Position numbers and translations under genes: made by a program. From Pseudoalteromonas piscicida (lineage in GTDB: Bacteria > Pseudomonadota > Gammaproteobacteria > Enterobacterales > Alteromonadaceae): a stretch of 64,000 bases of DNA. This document shows positions 30,737 to 39,939 of the stretch, piece by piece. The stretch lies in the NCBI RefSeq assembly GCF_000238315.3, contig NZ_CP011924.1, forward strand, positions 1,218,501-1,282,500. The letters run 5' to 3'. Position 1 is the stretch's first letter. Each line of letters begins with the position of its first letter. Below the pieces are notes generated by a model, which saw nothing but the letters and a program-made list of their open reading frames with translations, was not told the origin of the DNA and searched no databases.

Positions 30737-31485
30737 GAGATCACCTTTGCTTCTGTTTTTAACTTGTTTACTAACTCTTCAACGCTCTCAACCATCACGC
30801 CACCAGAGCGCTTAGCTGGCTCTTCAACTTTCACCAATTCAATACGAGGAGCTAAATCAACGCCTAACGAATCCGCTGCGATTACATCTAGTGGTTTACG
30901 CTTAGCTTTCATGATATTTGGCAATGAAGCATAACGAGGTTCATTTAAACGCAAGTCTGTTGTCACGACAGCTGGAAGTGATAGCGATACCGTCTGCAAA
31001 CCACCATCAACTTCACGCGTCACTTGCACTTTATCGCCTTCAACTACAACTTTAGAGGCAAAAGTGCCCTGAGCACGTTTAGTTAACGCCGCTAGCATTT
31101 GTCCTGTTTGGTTATTATCAGAATCGATAGACTGTTTACCTAGAATTACCAGCTCTGGACTTTCTTGTTCCACTACCTTAGCCAGTAGTTTTGCAATGTG
31201 CAGAGATTCAAGCTTTGCGTCTGTTTCAATGTGGATCGCTTTATCTGCACCCAGTGCAAGCGCCGTTCTTAGCTGCTCTTGACAAGCTTTATCGCCAATT
31301 GATATGGCAATAACTTCCGTTGCTGTGCCCGCTTCTTTTAAACGAACTGCCTCTTCTACTGCGATTTCACAAAATGGGTTGATCGCCATTTTAACATTGC
31401 TCAAATCAACATCACTGTTGTCAGATTTGACTCTTGCCTTTACGTTGTAATCAATCACGCGTTTGATTGGCACAAGTACTTTCAT
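30733..31485 (-). CDS. etfB: Electron transfer flavoprotein beta subunit
   Basis: This 250-residue subunit begins [16 protein letters not shown] and contains the AMP-binding loop [20 protein letters not shown] and the recognition-loop region [11 protein letters not shown]. It is the first gene of etfBA, with two LiuR-type palindromes immediately upstream in the shared divergent promoter region. Confidence 0.96.
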   Translation of the reverse strand: MKVLVPIKRVIDYNVKARVKSDNSDVDLSNVKMAINPFCEIAVEEAVRLKEAGTATEVIAISIGDKACQEQLRTALALGADKAIHIETDAKLESLHIAKLLAKVVEQESPELVILGKQSIDSDNNQTGQMLAALTKRAQGTFASKVVVEGDKVQVTREVDGGLQTVSLSLPAVVTTDLRLNEPRYASLPNIMKAKRKPLDVIAADSLGVDLAPRIELVKVEEPAKRSGGVMVESVEELVNKLKTEAKVIS

Positions 31486-31515
31486 GGTTACTCCATCATC
31501 TGGTTATTCTCTAAG

Positions 31516-31531
31516 CTGACGTCTACGTCAA
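31516..31531. promoter_or_regulatory. LiuR-type operator, copy 1 (etfB side)
   Basis: CTGACGTCTACGTCAA has arms TGACGT / ACGTCA around a 2-bp centre. It lies 31 bp upstream of the etfB start and shares its architecture with the site at 31565 and the bkd site. Confidence 0.6.
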
Positions 31532-31564
31532 CAAATTATTTTATTGGTTTCAGACTACTTCCTG

Positions 31565-31580
31565 TTGACGTAAACGTCAA
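31565..31580. promoter_or_regulatory. LiuR-type operator, copy 2 (ETF-QO side)
   Basis: TTGACGTAAACGTCAA has 7-bp arms TTGACGT / ACGTCAA around AA. It lies 80-100 bp from both divergent starts, so a bound regulator could act on etfBA and the ETF-QO gene together. Confidence 0.65.
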
Positions 31581-31661
31581 CCTCAAATAACCTTAGTTTA
31601 ACGAAAATCAAACTAAAGCCTCTCTTTAGTTAATCTACCGTCAAATAGTGTGAGGTTAATA

Positions 31662-33311
31662 ATGGTCGAACGCGAAACCATGGAGTTTGATGTTGTGATA
31701 GTTGGTGCAGGTCCTGCGGGCCTGTCTTGCGCTATCCGACTCGCTCAACAGGCTCAAGAAAAACAACAAGAATTAATGATCTGTGTAGTCGAAAAAGGCT
31801 CAGAAGTAGGTGCACATATTTTGTCTGGTGCAGTATTTGAAACCAAAGCACTAGACGAACTTATCCCTGATTGGGCTGCAAAAGGCGCTCCTGTGACAAC
31901 GAAAGTGACGGGTGACGACATTTATTTATTCAAAAATGAAACCAATGCCACCAAACTGCCTCATCTAGTGGTACCAAAAACATTTAAAAATGACGGCAAC
32001 TATATTGTTTCCATGGGGAATGTTTGTCGTTGGCTCGCTGAACAAGCAGAGCAACTTGGCGTAGAAATTTTCCCAGGCTTTAGCGCCCACTCTCTAATTG
32101 TTGAAGAGCAACAAGTTAAAGGTATTATTACCGGTGATATGGGCTTAGATAGAGATGCCCAACCTAAAGACAGCTACATGCCTGGAATGGAGCTTAGAGC
32201 GAAATATACCGTATTTGCTGAAGGTTGCCGTGGCCACTTAGGCAAACAACTTATAGCTGAATTTAAACTGGATAAAGACGCTTCTCCTCAACACTATGGC
32301 ATCGGCTTTAAGGAAATTTGGCAAGTAGACCCAAGCAAGCATAAAGAAGGTCTTGTTGTACACGGCACAGGCTGGCCGCTCGACAATGATACCCATGGCG
32401 GCTCATTTATGTATCACGCTGAAAACAATCAAGTCGTGGTCGGGTTAATCATCGACTTAAATTACACTAACCCACACCTAAGCCCATTTGATGAGTTTCA
32501 GCGTATGAAGCATCACCACACCTTTGCGAGTGTACTGGAAGGTGGTGAGCGCATTGCCTATGGTGCTCGAGCAATCGCCAAAGGTGGCTTTCACAGCCTA
32601 CCTAAAATGCATTTCCCAGGTGGTTTACTGATTGGCTGTGACGCAGGTACCCTCAACTTTGCCAAAATTAAAGGCAACCATACAGCAATGAAGTCCGGTA
32701 TGCTTGCAGCCGATGCCATCATTGAGGCATTAGACCAAGAAAGCGCTCCGTTAGACTTGGTAAGCTTTGCCGACAAATTTAAGGCAAGCTGGCTTTATGA
32801 TGAGCTTTATCAATCTCGCAACTTTGGCCCAGCAATGCATAAGTTAGGTCGTATTATGGGTGGCGCCTACAATATGATCGACCAAAACATTTTCTCAGGT
32901 TCGCTACCATTTACCATTAAGGACGAACATCAGGATCACGCACAGCTTAAGCTTGCATCTGAGTCGCAAACTATAAGTTACCCAAAGCCGGATGGTAAAT
33001 TAAGTTTTGACAAACTTTCTTCCGTATTTTTATCGAATACTAACCATGAAGAAGTGCAACCATGCCATTTACAGTTAAAAGATTCTGATATACCAATCAA
33101 AGTGAATTTAGCTAAGTTTGATGAGCCTGCACAGCGCTACTGCCCCGCAGGCGTGTATGAAGTAAACGAAAACGAGCAAGGTGAGAAGCTGTTTGTTATC
33201 AATTCGCAAAACTGTATTCATTGCAAAACCTGCGATATTAAAGATCCGAGCCAAAATATTACCTGGGTCACACCAGAAGGGGCTGGTGGTCCGAACTATC
33301 CAAACATGTAA
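31662..33311 (+). CDS. Electron transfer flavoprotein-ubiquinone oxidoreductase
   Basis: This membrane-associated enzyme passes electrons from ETF to ubiquinone. The 549-residue product has an N-terminal FAD dinucleotide-binding motif VVIVGAGPAGLS, the quinone-binding region in the middle, and a C-terminal 4Fe-4S ferredoxin-like domain (CPAGVYEV and CIHCKTCDIKDPSQNI). The ATG at 31662 follows GTGAGGTTAATA; a GTG 12 bp upstream is less likely. Divergent from etfBA, with which it works. Confidence 0.95.
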   Translation: MVERETMEFDVVIVGAGPAGLSCAIRLAQQAQEKQQELMICVVEKGSEVGAHILSGAVFETKALDELIPDWAAKGAPVTTKVTGDDIYLFKNETNATKLPHLVVPKTFKNDGNYIVSMGNVCRWLAEQAEQLGVEIFPGFSAHSLIVEEQQVKGIITGDMGLDRDAQPKDSYMPGMELRAKYTVFAEGCRGHLGKQLIAEFKLDKDASPQHYGIGFKEIWQVDPSKHKEGLVVHGTGWPLDNDTHGGSFMYHAENNQVVVGLIIDLNYTNPHLSPFDEFQRMKHHHTFASVLEGGERIAYGARAIAKGGFHSLPKMHFPGGLLIGCDAGTLNFAKIKGNHTAMKSGMLAADAIIEALDQESAPLDLVSFADKFKASWLYDELYQSRNFGPAMHKLGRIMGGAYNMIDQNIFSGSLPFTIKDEHQDHAQLKLASESQTISYPKPDGKLSFDKLSSVFLSNTNHEEVQPCHLQLKDSDIPIKVNLAKFDEPAQRYCPAGVYEVNENEQGEKLFVINSQNCIHCKTCDIKDPSQNITWVTPEGAGGPNYPNM

Positions 33312-33394
33312 TACCAATAAATCCTAAATTGCTGGGGCGAAATGCCCCTTTCTTTCCTATACTTAGCGTATATTTTTAAAATAGAGTTGAGTCT

Positions 33395-33874
33395 ATGCCA
33401 CAACAATCCGTCACCTTTCGATTTTTAGCAGAGCCCACCGACGTCAACTTTGGCGGTAAAGTACACGGTGGTATGGTCATGAAATGGATTGATCAAGCTG
33501 GGTATGCTTGCGCCGCGGGTTGGAGCGGTAGCTACTGCGTTACCGTTTCAGTAGCGGGCATGCGCTTCCACCGCCCTATTCTTGTGGGTCAGATTGTTGA
33601 AGTTTCCGCGCGCATTGCCCATACCGGAAATACCAGTATGCAGATTTTTATTCAGGTGCGCTGTGGCGATCCAAAAACGCAGCGACTTGTCGAAACCAAT
33701 CACTGTATTATCAGCTTTATCGCCATGGACCAAGCTGGGTATCCAATTCAAATTCCTCAGTTTAAAGCGAAAACCGAAGAGGAGAAAAAATTGGAAGCCT
33801 ATGCGGTGAAAATGAAGGAAATAGCGATCCAGACCGAATCGCTATTAGAAGAAACTTTGTCCGATAGTAAATAA
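33395..33874 (+). CDS. Acyl-CoA thioesterase (hotdog fold)
   Basis: This 159-residue hotdog-fold protein resembles the YciA/BFIT group: FLAEPTDVNFGGKVHGGMVMKWIDQAGYACA includes the catalytic-region Asn-Phe-Gly-Gly and the Asp of the long helix, followed by FHRPILVGQIVEV. It hydrolyses acyl-CoA to free acid and CoA. It follows the ETF-QO gene by 83 bp, so acyl-CoA control next to beta-oxidation electron transfer is plausible. Chain-length preference is unknown. Confidence 0.9.
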   Translation: MPQQSVTFRFLAEPTDVNFGGKVHGGMVMKWIDQAGYACAAGWSGSYCVTVSVAGMRFHRPILVGQIVEVSARIAHTGNTSMQIFIQVRCGDPKTQRLVETNHCIISFIAMDQAGYPIQIPQFKAKTEEEKKLEAYAVKMKEIAIQTESLLEETLSDSK

Positions 33875-33915
33875 CATGAAGGTCTGATAACAAAAATTAA
33901 AGTATAGAAGTTCAG

Positions 33916-34965
33916 CTACGATTGAACTTCTATCAGTTTAAAGGAGCTATTCGGCTCACCAAAAACCACGACATTACACTCACCCCAACTTTTCGGTATA
34001 TTCCACTGCATATTTTCAGCAAATTTAAATTGTGAAAACTGGTTATCACATCGTACTTCAAGGGTATGAAGTGCGCCTGAAACCTCAGCGATAGCGAAAT
34101 TTGGTCTGACCAATGCGTGCGTCCAGACATCATCATTTTTGATTTCAGCGGCAATAACAAGCATCTTGCTCTTATCTGCTATTAAAGCAACGATTTCATC
34201 TATAACAGGTTGAACTGCTGACTTGTAAGTGTCTTGTCCATCTAACTCCATTAGTTTTTTATGGTTTTTCAGCGCTCCTTTATATTCCTGCAGCTGGGTT
34301 TGGAGCTTAATTGCATTGATAAGGGCGTTGGCGTAGAGTTCAGATTTAACAATATCCTTGCCGTGCCAGATGATCCCTTTATGCGCCTCAAGTTCTTGTC
34401 TAGGTTCCGCTGTTAGTTGAAAGTATCGCGCTTTTACTAAGTTAAAATAGGCTTCTTCATATCGATTCCAACGACCTTTTTTTGCCAGTTTATCAACATG
34501 TTCTTTAGCTTCTACTAGCTTACTTTCATCAAGGAGGTTATTGATGTTGCGATAGCTTCTCACAAAACCTCGCGATGCTCCTTCTTCCGCATCTGACATA
34601 TTGAATGAAAACATCACACTATTTTTGCACTGCTTAATCGGCTTTCCATCTTTTGTTGCTGGAGAATATTGCCAACGTTTGATTGCTCGCAGTGTAGCGC
34701 GTTCGAAGCCTTTCTGTCCAGGTGAATTCTCCACTATCGGAGACGCCACCGAACCATCCTCATTGATGATATAACTCAGCGTAACCCAGCCTTCCCCGCC
34801 GACTAACGCAACGTTACGTGGATACTGAGGAGCAACTCTTTCAACAACCGATGCATTTACGATTGTAGATAAATGTATGTTTGGCTCGCTTTTCGCAAAT
34901 GCGCCTGTTGTGAGTGAAACGAATAAAACAGAGGTCATTAAAGTAGATTTAATAAAATTTTCCAT
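33916..34965 (-). CDS. Periplasmic protein with TonB C-terminal domain
   Basis: This 349-residue protein has a signal peptide (1-24, ending GAFA). A TonB C-terminal-like domain lies at about residues 40-125 (VAPQYPRNVALVGGEGWVTLSYIINEDGSV, ATLRAIKRWQYSPATKDGKPI). A helical region of unknown type (about 130-260) and a C-terminal beta domain follow. It lacks the membrane anchor and Pro-rich linker of TonB, so it is not a classical energy transducer. Its first 692 bp and upstream region are tandemly duplicated, and this copy is the only full-length one. Confidence 0.82.
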   Translation of the reverse strand: MENFIKSTLMTSVLFVSLTTGAFAKSEPNIHLSTIVNASVVERVAPQYPRNVALVGGEGWVTLSYIINEDGSVASPIVENSPGQKGFERATLRAIKRWQYSPATKDGKPIKQCKNSVMFSFNMSDAEEGASRGFVRSYRNINNLLDESKLVEAKEHVDKLAKKGRWNRYEEAYFNLVKARYFQLTAEPRQELEAHKGIIWHGKDIVKSELYANALINAIKLQTQLQEYKGALKNHKKLMELDGQDTYKSAVQPVIDEIVALIADKSKMLVIAAEIKNDDVWTHALVRPNFAIAEVSGALHTLEVRCDNQFSQFKFAENMQWNIPKSWGECNVVVFGEPNSSFKLIEVQS

Positions 34966-35357
34966 ATCAAATTGTCCGTTATTGGTAGCAGCTAAAATAT
35001 AGCACAGACTTTATATTCCCAACAACGACCCTTAAATGGGGACCTTGTTTTTATTTACAATCTAGCGCTGATAAGAGCCGTATGTCCTTTGAAAAACGCG
35101 TGCCTTGCTGGCCTGCACTTTAATGTAAGCTAGATAATGTATTGGCCGTAGAGCCTATGGAAACTGAAGATAAAAAATCATTCGGGGATATTGATAGATT
35201 TGGCTAGGGCCTGTTGATCTTTCAAGTTTGTTTTTGCAGCAGTTTGATTGGTGTTTATACAAGGCAGAGCCAGCGTAGCGTAGTCATTCTACGTAAGTCT
35301 GGCGATAAAGACTTTGTGCTCCTGCAAAGTCACCTTACCCCACATCCTTGTGGGGCA
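34274..35357. repeat. Tandem duplication, unit 1 (1,084 bp)
   Basis: Unit 1 starts inside the TonB-domain gene at GCTCCTTTATATTCC and ends at CCTTGTGGGGCA inside the MITE-like element. Unit 2 begins at the next base and appears identical base for base by eye. No microhomology is visible at the junction (left flank ends CAGC, unit ends GGCA). Confidence 0.95.
35204..35357. mobile_element. Left half of the MITE-like element, made by the tandem duplication
   Basis: The sequence from CTAGGGCCTGTTGATC to the ACCCCACATCC hairpin equals 36288-36441. It is present only because the duplicated unit ends inside the element. Confidence 0.8.
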
Positions 35358-36049
35358 GCTCCTTTATATTCCTGCAGCTGGGTTTGGAGCTTAATTGCAT
35401 TGATAAGGGCGTTGGCGTAGAGTTCAGATTTAACAATATCCTTGCCGTGCCAGATGATCCCTTTATGCGCCTCAAGTTCTTGTCTAGGTTCCGCTGTTAG
35501 TTGAAAGTATCGCGCTTTTACTAAGTTAAAATAGGCTTCTTCATATCGATTCCAACGACCTTTTTTTGCCAGTTTATCAACATGTTCTTTAGCTTCTACT
35601 AGCTTACTTTCATCAAGGAGGTTATTGATGTTGCGATAGCTTCTCACAAAACCTCGCGATGCTCCTTCTTCCGCATCTGACATATTGAATGAAAACATCA
35701 CACTATTTTTGCACTGCTTAATCGGCTTTCCATCTTTTGTTGCTGGAGAATATTGCCAACGTTTGATTGCTCGCAGTGTAGCGCGTTCGAAGCCTTTCTG
35801 TCCAGGTGAATTCTCCACTATCGGAGACGCCACCGAACCATCCTCATTGATGATATAACTCAGCGTAACCCAGCCTTCCCCGCCGACTAACGCAACGTTA
35901 CGTGGATACTGAGGAGCAACTCTTTCAACAACCGATGCATTTACGATTGTAGATAAATGTATGTTTGGCTCGCTTTTCGCAAATGCGCCTGTTGTGAGTG
36001 AAACGAATAAAACAGAGGTCATTAAAGTAGATTTAATAAAATTTTCCAT
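35330..36049 (-). pseudogene. Truncated duplicate of the TonB-domain gene
   Basis: The 239-codon frame copies residues 1-230 of the neighbouring full-length gene exactly, including its signal peptide, TonB-like domain and upstream region. It then runs across the duplication junction into MITE sequence and adds the unrelated tail AAPQGCGVR before a stop. The signal peptide and TonB-like domain remain whole, so a secreted truncated protein could still be made, but the C-terminal 119 residues are lost. Confidence 0.88.
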
Positions 36050-36441
36050 ATCAAATTGTCCGTTATTGGTAGCAGCTAAAATATAGCACAGACTTTATAT
36101 TCCCAACAACGACCCTTAAATGGGGACCTTGTTTTTATTTACAATCTAGCGCTGATAAGAGCCGTATGTCCTTTGAAAAACGCGTGCCTTGCTGGCCTGC
36201 ACTTTAATGTAAGCTAGATAATGTATTGGCCGTAGAGCCTATGGAAACTGAAGATAAAAAATCATTCGGGGATATTGATAGATTTGGCTAGGGCCTGTTG
36301 ATCTTTCAAGTTTGTTTTTGCAGCAGTTTGATTGGTGTTTATACAAGGCAGAGCCAGCGTAGCGTAGTCATTCTACGTAAGTCTGGCGATAAAGACTTTG
36401 TGCTCCTGCAAAGTCACCTTACCCCACATCCTTGTGGGGCA
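35358..36441. repeat. Tandem duplication, unit 2 (1,084 bp)
   Basis: Direct copy of 34274-35357 in head-to-tail order. It carries the promoter-proximal part of the TonB-domain gene, its upstream region and the left half of the MITE-like element, then continues into the right half of that element. Confidence 0.95.
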
Positions 36442-36606
36442 ACACAGTAGAAATGCCAATCAAGCGCTGCCCTTTGGGTTCACCTGAGTGCGCTTTGTTC
36501 ATTGTTGCTCAACTTTTGCCTAGATTACTAGGCGGCAAGTCGAGCGTCGCGACCAAAACACACTCAGAAGAACAAAAATCAAACAGCAAAGGTCAACAGG
36601 CCCTAG
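36288..36606. mobile_element. MITE-like non-coding element with about 30-bp terminal inverted repeats
   Basis: The left end CTAGGGCCTGTTGATCTTT and the reverse complement of the right end CTAGGGCCTGTTGACCTTT match at 18 of 19 bases, with weaker similarity for about 12 more. The element is about 319 bp, carries no transposase, and contains internal palindromes (CCCCACA/TGTGGGG at 36423-36440 and GCCTAGATTACTAGGCGG). CTAG at both tips could be the target. The parent transposon is not in the window. Confidence 0.75.
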
Positions 36607-36616
36607 TTAAGCCGCG

Positions 36617-36904
36617 CTAAAGCAAATTCCTTGCTAATGTAAATATGGCTTTTTCACTTGCAGCGAGCGCGTCGCGTTTACTTAAGTTGCCTTCTTTTAA
36701 TAATTGTAAGCTTACTTTTTCCGCTTCTTGACTGAGTAGTACATCCATTTTAGTTGGACTTACCGCCCCTTCTGTTAAATCATTAATTATTGCTTGCAAC
36801 GCAGCTCTACGCTCAGATATCGCGCGGATCAAAATAGGTTTTAAAGGGGATGATTTACAGAGCGCTTCTTGACAGCTTTGGTCAACCTTTCTATGAAACT
36901 CCAT
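36617..36904 (-). CDS. Small uncharacterised protein (95 aa)
   Basis: Not recognised. It is a mostly helical, soluble protein with no signal peptide or membrane segment (RAISERRAALQAIINDLTEGAVSPTKMDVLLSQEAEKV...). Its ATG overlaps the stop of the upstream 60-residue frame (TAATG), which argues that both are real and coupled. The 3' end lies only 11 bp from the MITE-like element. Confidence 0.6.
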   Translation of the reverse strand: MEFHRKVDQSCQEALCKSSPLKPILIRAISERRAALQAIINDLTEGAVSPTKMDVLLSQEAEKVSLQLLKEGNLSKRDALAASEKAIFTLARNLL

Positions 36905-37086
36905 TATTTACACTCATCTCGTTTCAGGCGATTAAATGCTTGTAATTTTTCTCGTAAGCCTTGAATTGGTTTAATGTCTTCGACCAATTGCTTGTACTCG
37001 TATGCTCTAGTGCCAATGATTTGTTCGTTATCTGTGCGTAAACTCGAACGTAAGCTATTTTGGGCCGAAAAAGTATACCGATTCAT
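36904..37086 (-). CDS. Small uncharacterised protein (60 aa)
   Basis: Not recognised. It is a charged, soluble 60-residue protein (RTDNEQIIGTRAYEYKQLVEDIKPIQGLREKLQAF). The TAATG overlap with the 95-residue gene is the main support for coding. Confidence 0.5.
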   Translation of the reverse strand: MNRYTFSAQNSLRSSLRTDNEQIIGTRAYEYKQLVEDIKPIQGLREKLQAFNRLKRDECK

Positions 37087-37242
37087 GTTGCGACTTCCAT
37101 CAATATTCCATTGTTTACAAGGTTATGCGAAAAATTTGAATAAATGAATTACATGGCATTACAGGGCTGATTGCGAGCAGGATTTTGTGAAAGTCGGGAT
37201 CAATAGTAAACTTCACTCATCTTAATTCAGACAGAGACCATA

Positions 37243-37950
37243 GTGGAACAAATCACTATCGAGCCCATCGGCTTTATCCAATCTCCTTATAAACAGAAGT
37301 TCGCTATTCCGAGACAACCAAGGCTTGTCCCAGAGGCAAAAGCCAAGCTTAGATTTGTTGGTGAATTCAATCGCGAAGAATTTGTTCGTGGTATTGAAGC
37401 GTTCACGCATATTTGGTTATTGTTTCGCTTTCATGAAACCGCTGATAAGGGTTATTCTGCACTTGTACGTCCTCCGAGACTCGGTGGCAATGAACGTAAA
37501 GGCGTGTTTGCGACTAGAGCGACTTTTCGACCCAACGGGATTGGCATGAGTGCAGTAAAGCTTGAGGGCGTAGAATATAAAAATGGTCAGCTGGATCTGT
37601 TGCTCTCCGGCGTGGATTTATTGGACGGTACACCAATCATTGACATTAAGCCGTACCTTCCCTATTCAGATGCCTTGGTGGATGCCACAGCTGGCTTTGC
37701 TGATACTCGGCCAGAAACGCAAATGTCTGTTAGTTTCTCAGACGAGGCTATTGTTTTTATTGAAAAACAAAAAAGCTATCCTGAACTTCAGCAATTCATT
37801 GCTAATGTACTGAAGCAAGATCCTCGTCCGGCTTATAAAAAGAAACGCACATCACAGCAGGACTATGGTATGAGTTTGTATGATTTTAATATCCGCTGGA
37901 CAGTAGATGGTGAGCATAACCATGTCACTGAAATTTCGTTAGCAAAATAG
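37243..37950 (+). CDS. trmO: tRNA (N6-threonylcarbamoyladenosine(37)-N6)-methyltransferase TrmO
   Basis: TrmO (TsaA/YaeB) methylates N6-threonylcarbamoyladenosine 37 of tRNA-Thr with SAM. The 235-residue protein matches the family over its length: IEPIGFIQSPYKQKFAIPRQPRLV, RPPRLGGNERKGVFATRATFRPNGIGMS, DLLDGTPIIDIKPYLPYSDA, and the C-terminal helical domain. The start is GTG at 37243. It is followed by proS, the same order as in E. coli. Confidence 0.93.
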   Translation: MEQITIEPIGFIQSPYKQKFAIPRQPRLVPEAKAKLRFVGEFNREEFVRGIEAFTHIWLLFRFHETADKGYSALVRPPRLGGNERKGVFATRATFRPNGIGMSAVKLEGVEYKNGQLDLLLSGVDLLDGTPIIDIKPYLPYSDALVDATAGFADTRPETQMSVSFSDEAIVFIEKQKSYPELQQFIANVLKQDPRPAYKKKRTSQQDYGMSLYDFNIRWTVDGEHNHVTEISLAK

Positions 37951-38081
37951 CAAATTCAGCGGCTTGCCAATAAACTTATAAATTATGAAGATGTTTAGGT
38001 ATTAAAGCTTTTTAAGCGGCTACTGCACTGCTAGAATAGCCGCCAATAAGAGAACAATAAGTAACTTATACTGGAATAAGA

Positions 38082-39809
38082 ATGCGTACGAGTGAATATA
38101 TATTAGCGACTCTAAAAGAGACGCCGTCTGATGCAGAGGTGGTAAGCCACCAGCTAATGCTTAGAGCGGGTATGATCCGTAAATTGGCTTCAGGTCTTTA
38201 TACTTGGCTACCATCAGGCCTAAAAGTTTTCCGCAAAGTAGAGAGAATTGTCCGTGAAGAAATGGACAAAGCGGGAGCGATTGAGCTGCTAATGCCAGTG
38301 ATCCAGCCTGCAGAGCTATGGGAAGAGTCAGGCCGTTGGGAACAGTTTGGTCCTGAACTACTTCGTATTAATGACCGTCATGGCCGTCCATTTGCACTTG
38401 GTCCAACGCATGAAGAAGTGATCACTGATCTTGTACGTCGCGAAATCAACAGCTATAAGCAACTGCCGATCACACTTTATCAAGTCAGTACGAAAGTACG
38501 TGACGAAGTTCGTCCACGTTTTGGTGTGATGCGCGCGCGTGAATTCACTATGAAAGATGCCTATTCATTCCACATGACTGATGAGTGTCTTGAAAAAACG
38601 TATCACAAGATGTTCCAAGCTTACTGCAACATTTTTGATCGTTTAGGCGTTGACTACCGTCCTGTTATTGCTGACAGTGGTTCAATTGGCGGCAACCTAT
38701 CGCATGAGTTCCATGTACTTGCAGAGCCTGGTGAAGATGCAATCGCATTCAGTGATGAAAGTGACTACGCTGCAAACATTGAAAAGGCAGAAGCGCTTGC
38801 ACCAGCTGAAGCTCGCCCAGCGCCAAGTAAAGAGCTTAATACGTTTGACACACCAGAAGCTTTCACCATCGCTGAACTAAAAGCAAAACATGGCGTTAAA
38901 CCACACCGTGGTGTGAAAACACTCATCGTGTATGGTGCACCAGACGAAGATGGTAAACGTGGCCTAGTCGCACTTATCGTTCGTGGCGATCATGACTTAA
39001 ATGAGCTGAAAGCTGAAAAATTAGCACTAGTGGATTCACCGCTAGAGATGGCGAGCGAAGAAGACATTGTTAACGCTATTGGTGCAAAACCTGGCTCTTT
39101 GGGGCCTGTTGGTCTTTCAATGCCTATTATTGTCGATCGCAGCGCAGCTATCATGGCTGATTTTGTTGCCGGTGCAAACAAAGATGGTGTTCATTACAGT
39201 GGGATCAACTGGGACAGAGACGTAAGCACTTATACAGTTGAAGATATCCGTAACGTGGTTGAAGGCGACCCAAGCCCTTGTGGTAAAGGTAAAATCCTTA
39301 TCAAACGTGGTATCGAAGTAGGCCACGTGTTCCAACTTGGTACTAAGTACTCTGAAGCAATGAAAGCTGGTGTACTTGGCGAAGAAGGGAAAAACCAAAC
39401 ATTAACCATGGGTTGTTATGGTATTGGCGTTTCTCGTATCGTTGCCGCAGCAATCGAGCAAAATAACGATGATTACGGTATTAAATGGCCTGTTGCTATT
39501 GCGCCATTTGAGCTGGCAATCGTGCCAATGAATATGCATAAGTCTCACCGTATTCCAGAGATCGCAGAAAAGTTCTATGCAGATCTACAAAATGCGGGAA
39601 TTGATGTGTTATTCGACGACCGTAAAGAGCGTCCGGGCGTTATGTTTAACGATATGGAACTTATCGGTATTCCATACACCCTAGTGATTGGTGAGCGTAA
39701 CCTTGATGAAAATAAGGTTGAGCTGAAAAATCGTCAAACTGGCGAAAAACTGATGCTGGATATTGAATCTGCGGTTGAAACAATCGTTAATGCAATTAAA
39801 AGCAAATAA
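38082..39809 (+). CDS. proS: Proline--tRNA ligase
   Basis: This 575-residue class II synthetase charges tRNA-Pro. Motifs seen: the N-terminal [34 protein letters not shown], motif 2 ([31 protein letters not shown], about 38490-38570), the inserted YbaK-like editing domain (about residues 225-400), motif 3 ([18 protein letters not shown]) and an anticodon-binding domain. A strong terminator follows. Confidence 0.97.
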   Translation: MRTSEYILATLKETPSDAEVVSHQLMLRAGMIRKLASGLYTWLPSGLKVFRKVERIVREEMDKAGAIELLMPVIQPAELWEESGRWEQFGPELLRINDRHGRPFALGPTHEEVITDLVRREINSYKQLPITLYQVSTKVRDEVRPRFGVMRAREFTMKDAYSFHMTDECLEKTYHKMFQAYCNIFDRLGVDYRPVIADSGSIGGNLSHEFHVLAEPGEDAIAFSDESDYAANIEKAEALAPAEARPAPSKELNTFDTPEAFTIAELKAKHGVKPHRGVKTLIVYGAPDEDGKRGLVALIVRGDHDLNELKAEKLALVDSPLEMASEEDIVNAIGAKPGSLGPVGLSMPIIVDRSAAIMADFVAGANKDGVHYSGINWDRDVSTYTVEDIRNVVEGDPSPCGKGKILIKRGIEVGHVFQLGTKYSEAMKAGVLGEEGKNQTLTMGCYGIGVSRIVAAAIEQNNDDYGIKWPVAIAPFELAIVPMNMHKSHRIPEIAEKFYADLQNAGIDVLFDDRKERPGVMFNDMELIGIPYTLVIGERNLDENKVELKNRQTGEKLMLDIESAVETIVNAIKSK

Positions 39810-39830
39810 GCCTACGTAAATTACATAATA

Positions 39831-39858
39831 AAAGAGCATACAGGTGTATGCTCTTTTG
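39831..39858 (+). terminator. Terminator of proS
   Basis: An 11-bp perfect stem AAAGAGCATAC / GTATGCTCTTT (39831-39841 and 39846-39856) with loop AGGT ends in a T run. Confidence 0.9.
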
Positions 39859-39939
39859 TCATATTAGCTTCTCCTAACTGCCCCGCCACTGTCATCTTTG
39901 CCTCTTAGCATTGTCATTATTACGCTAAAGAGCCAAGCC

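Noticed and set aside
36432..36620. 62-residue open frame in the MITE-like element
   Set aside because: It spans the element's right half and its terminal repeat; there is no ribosome binding site or transposase motif.
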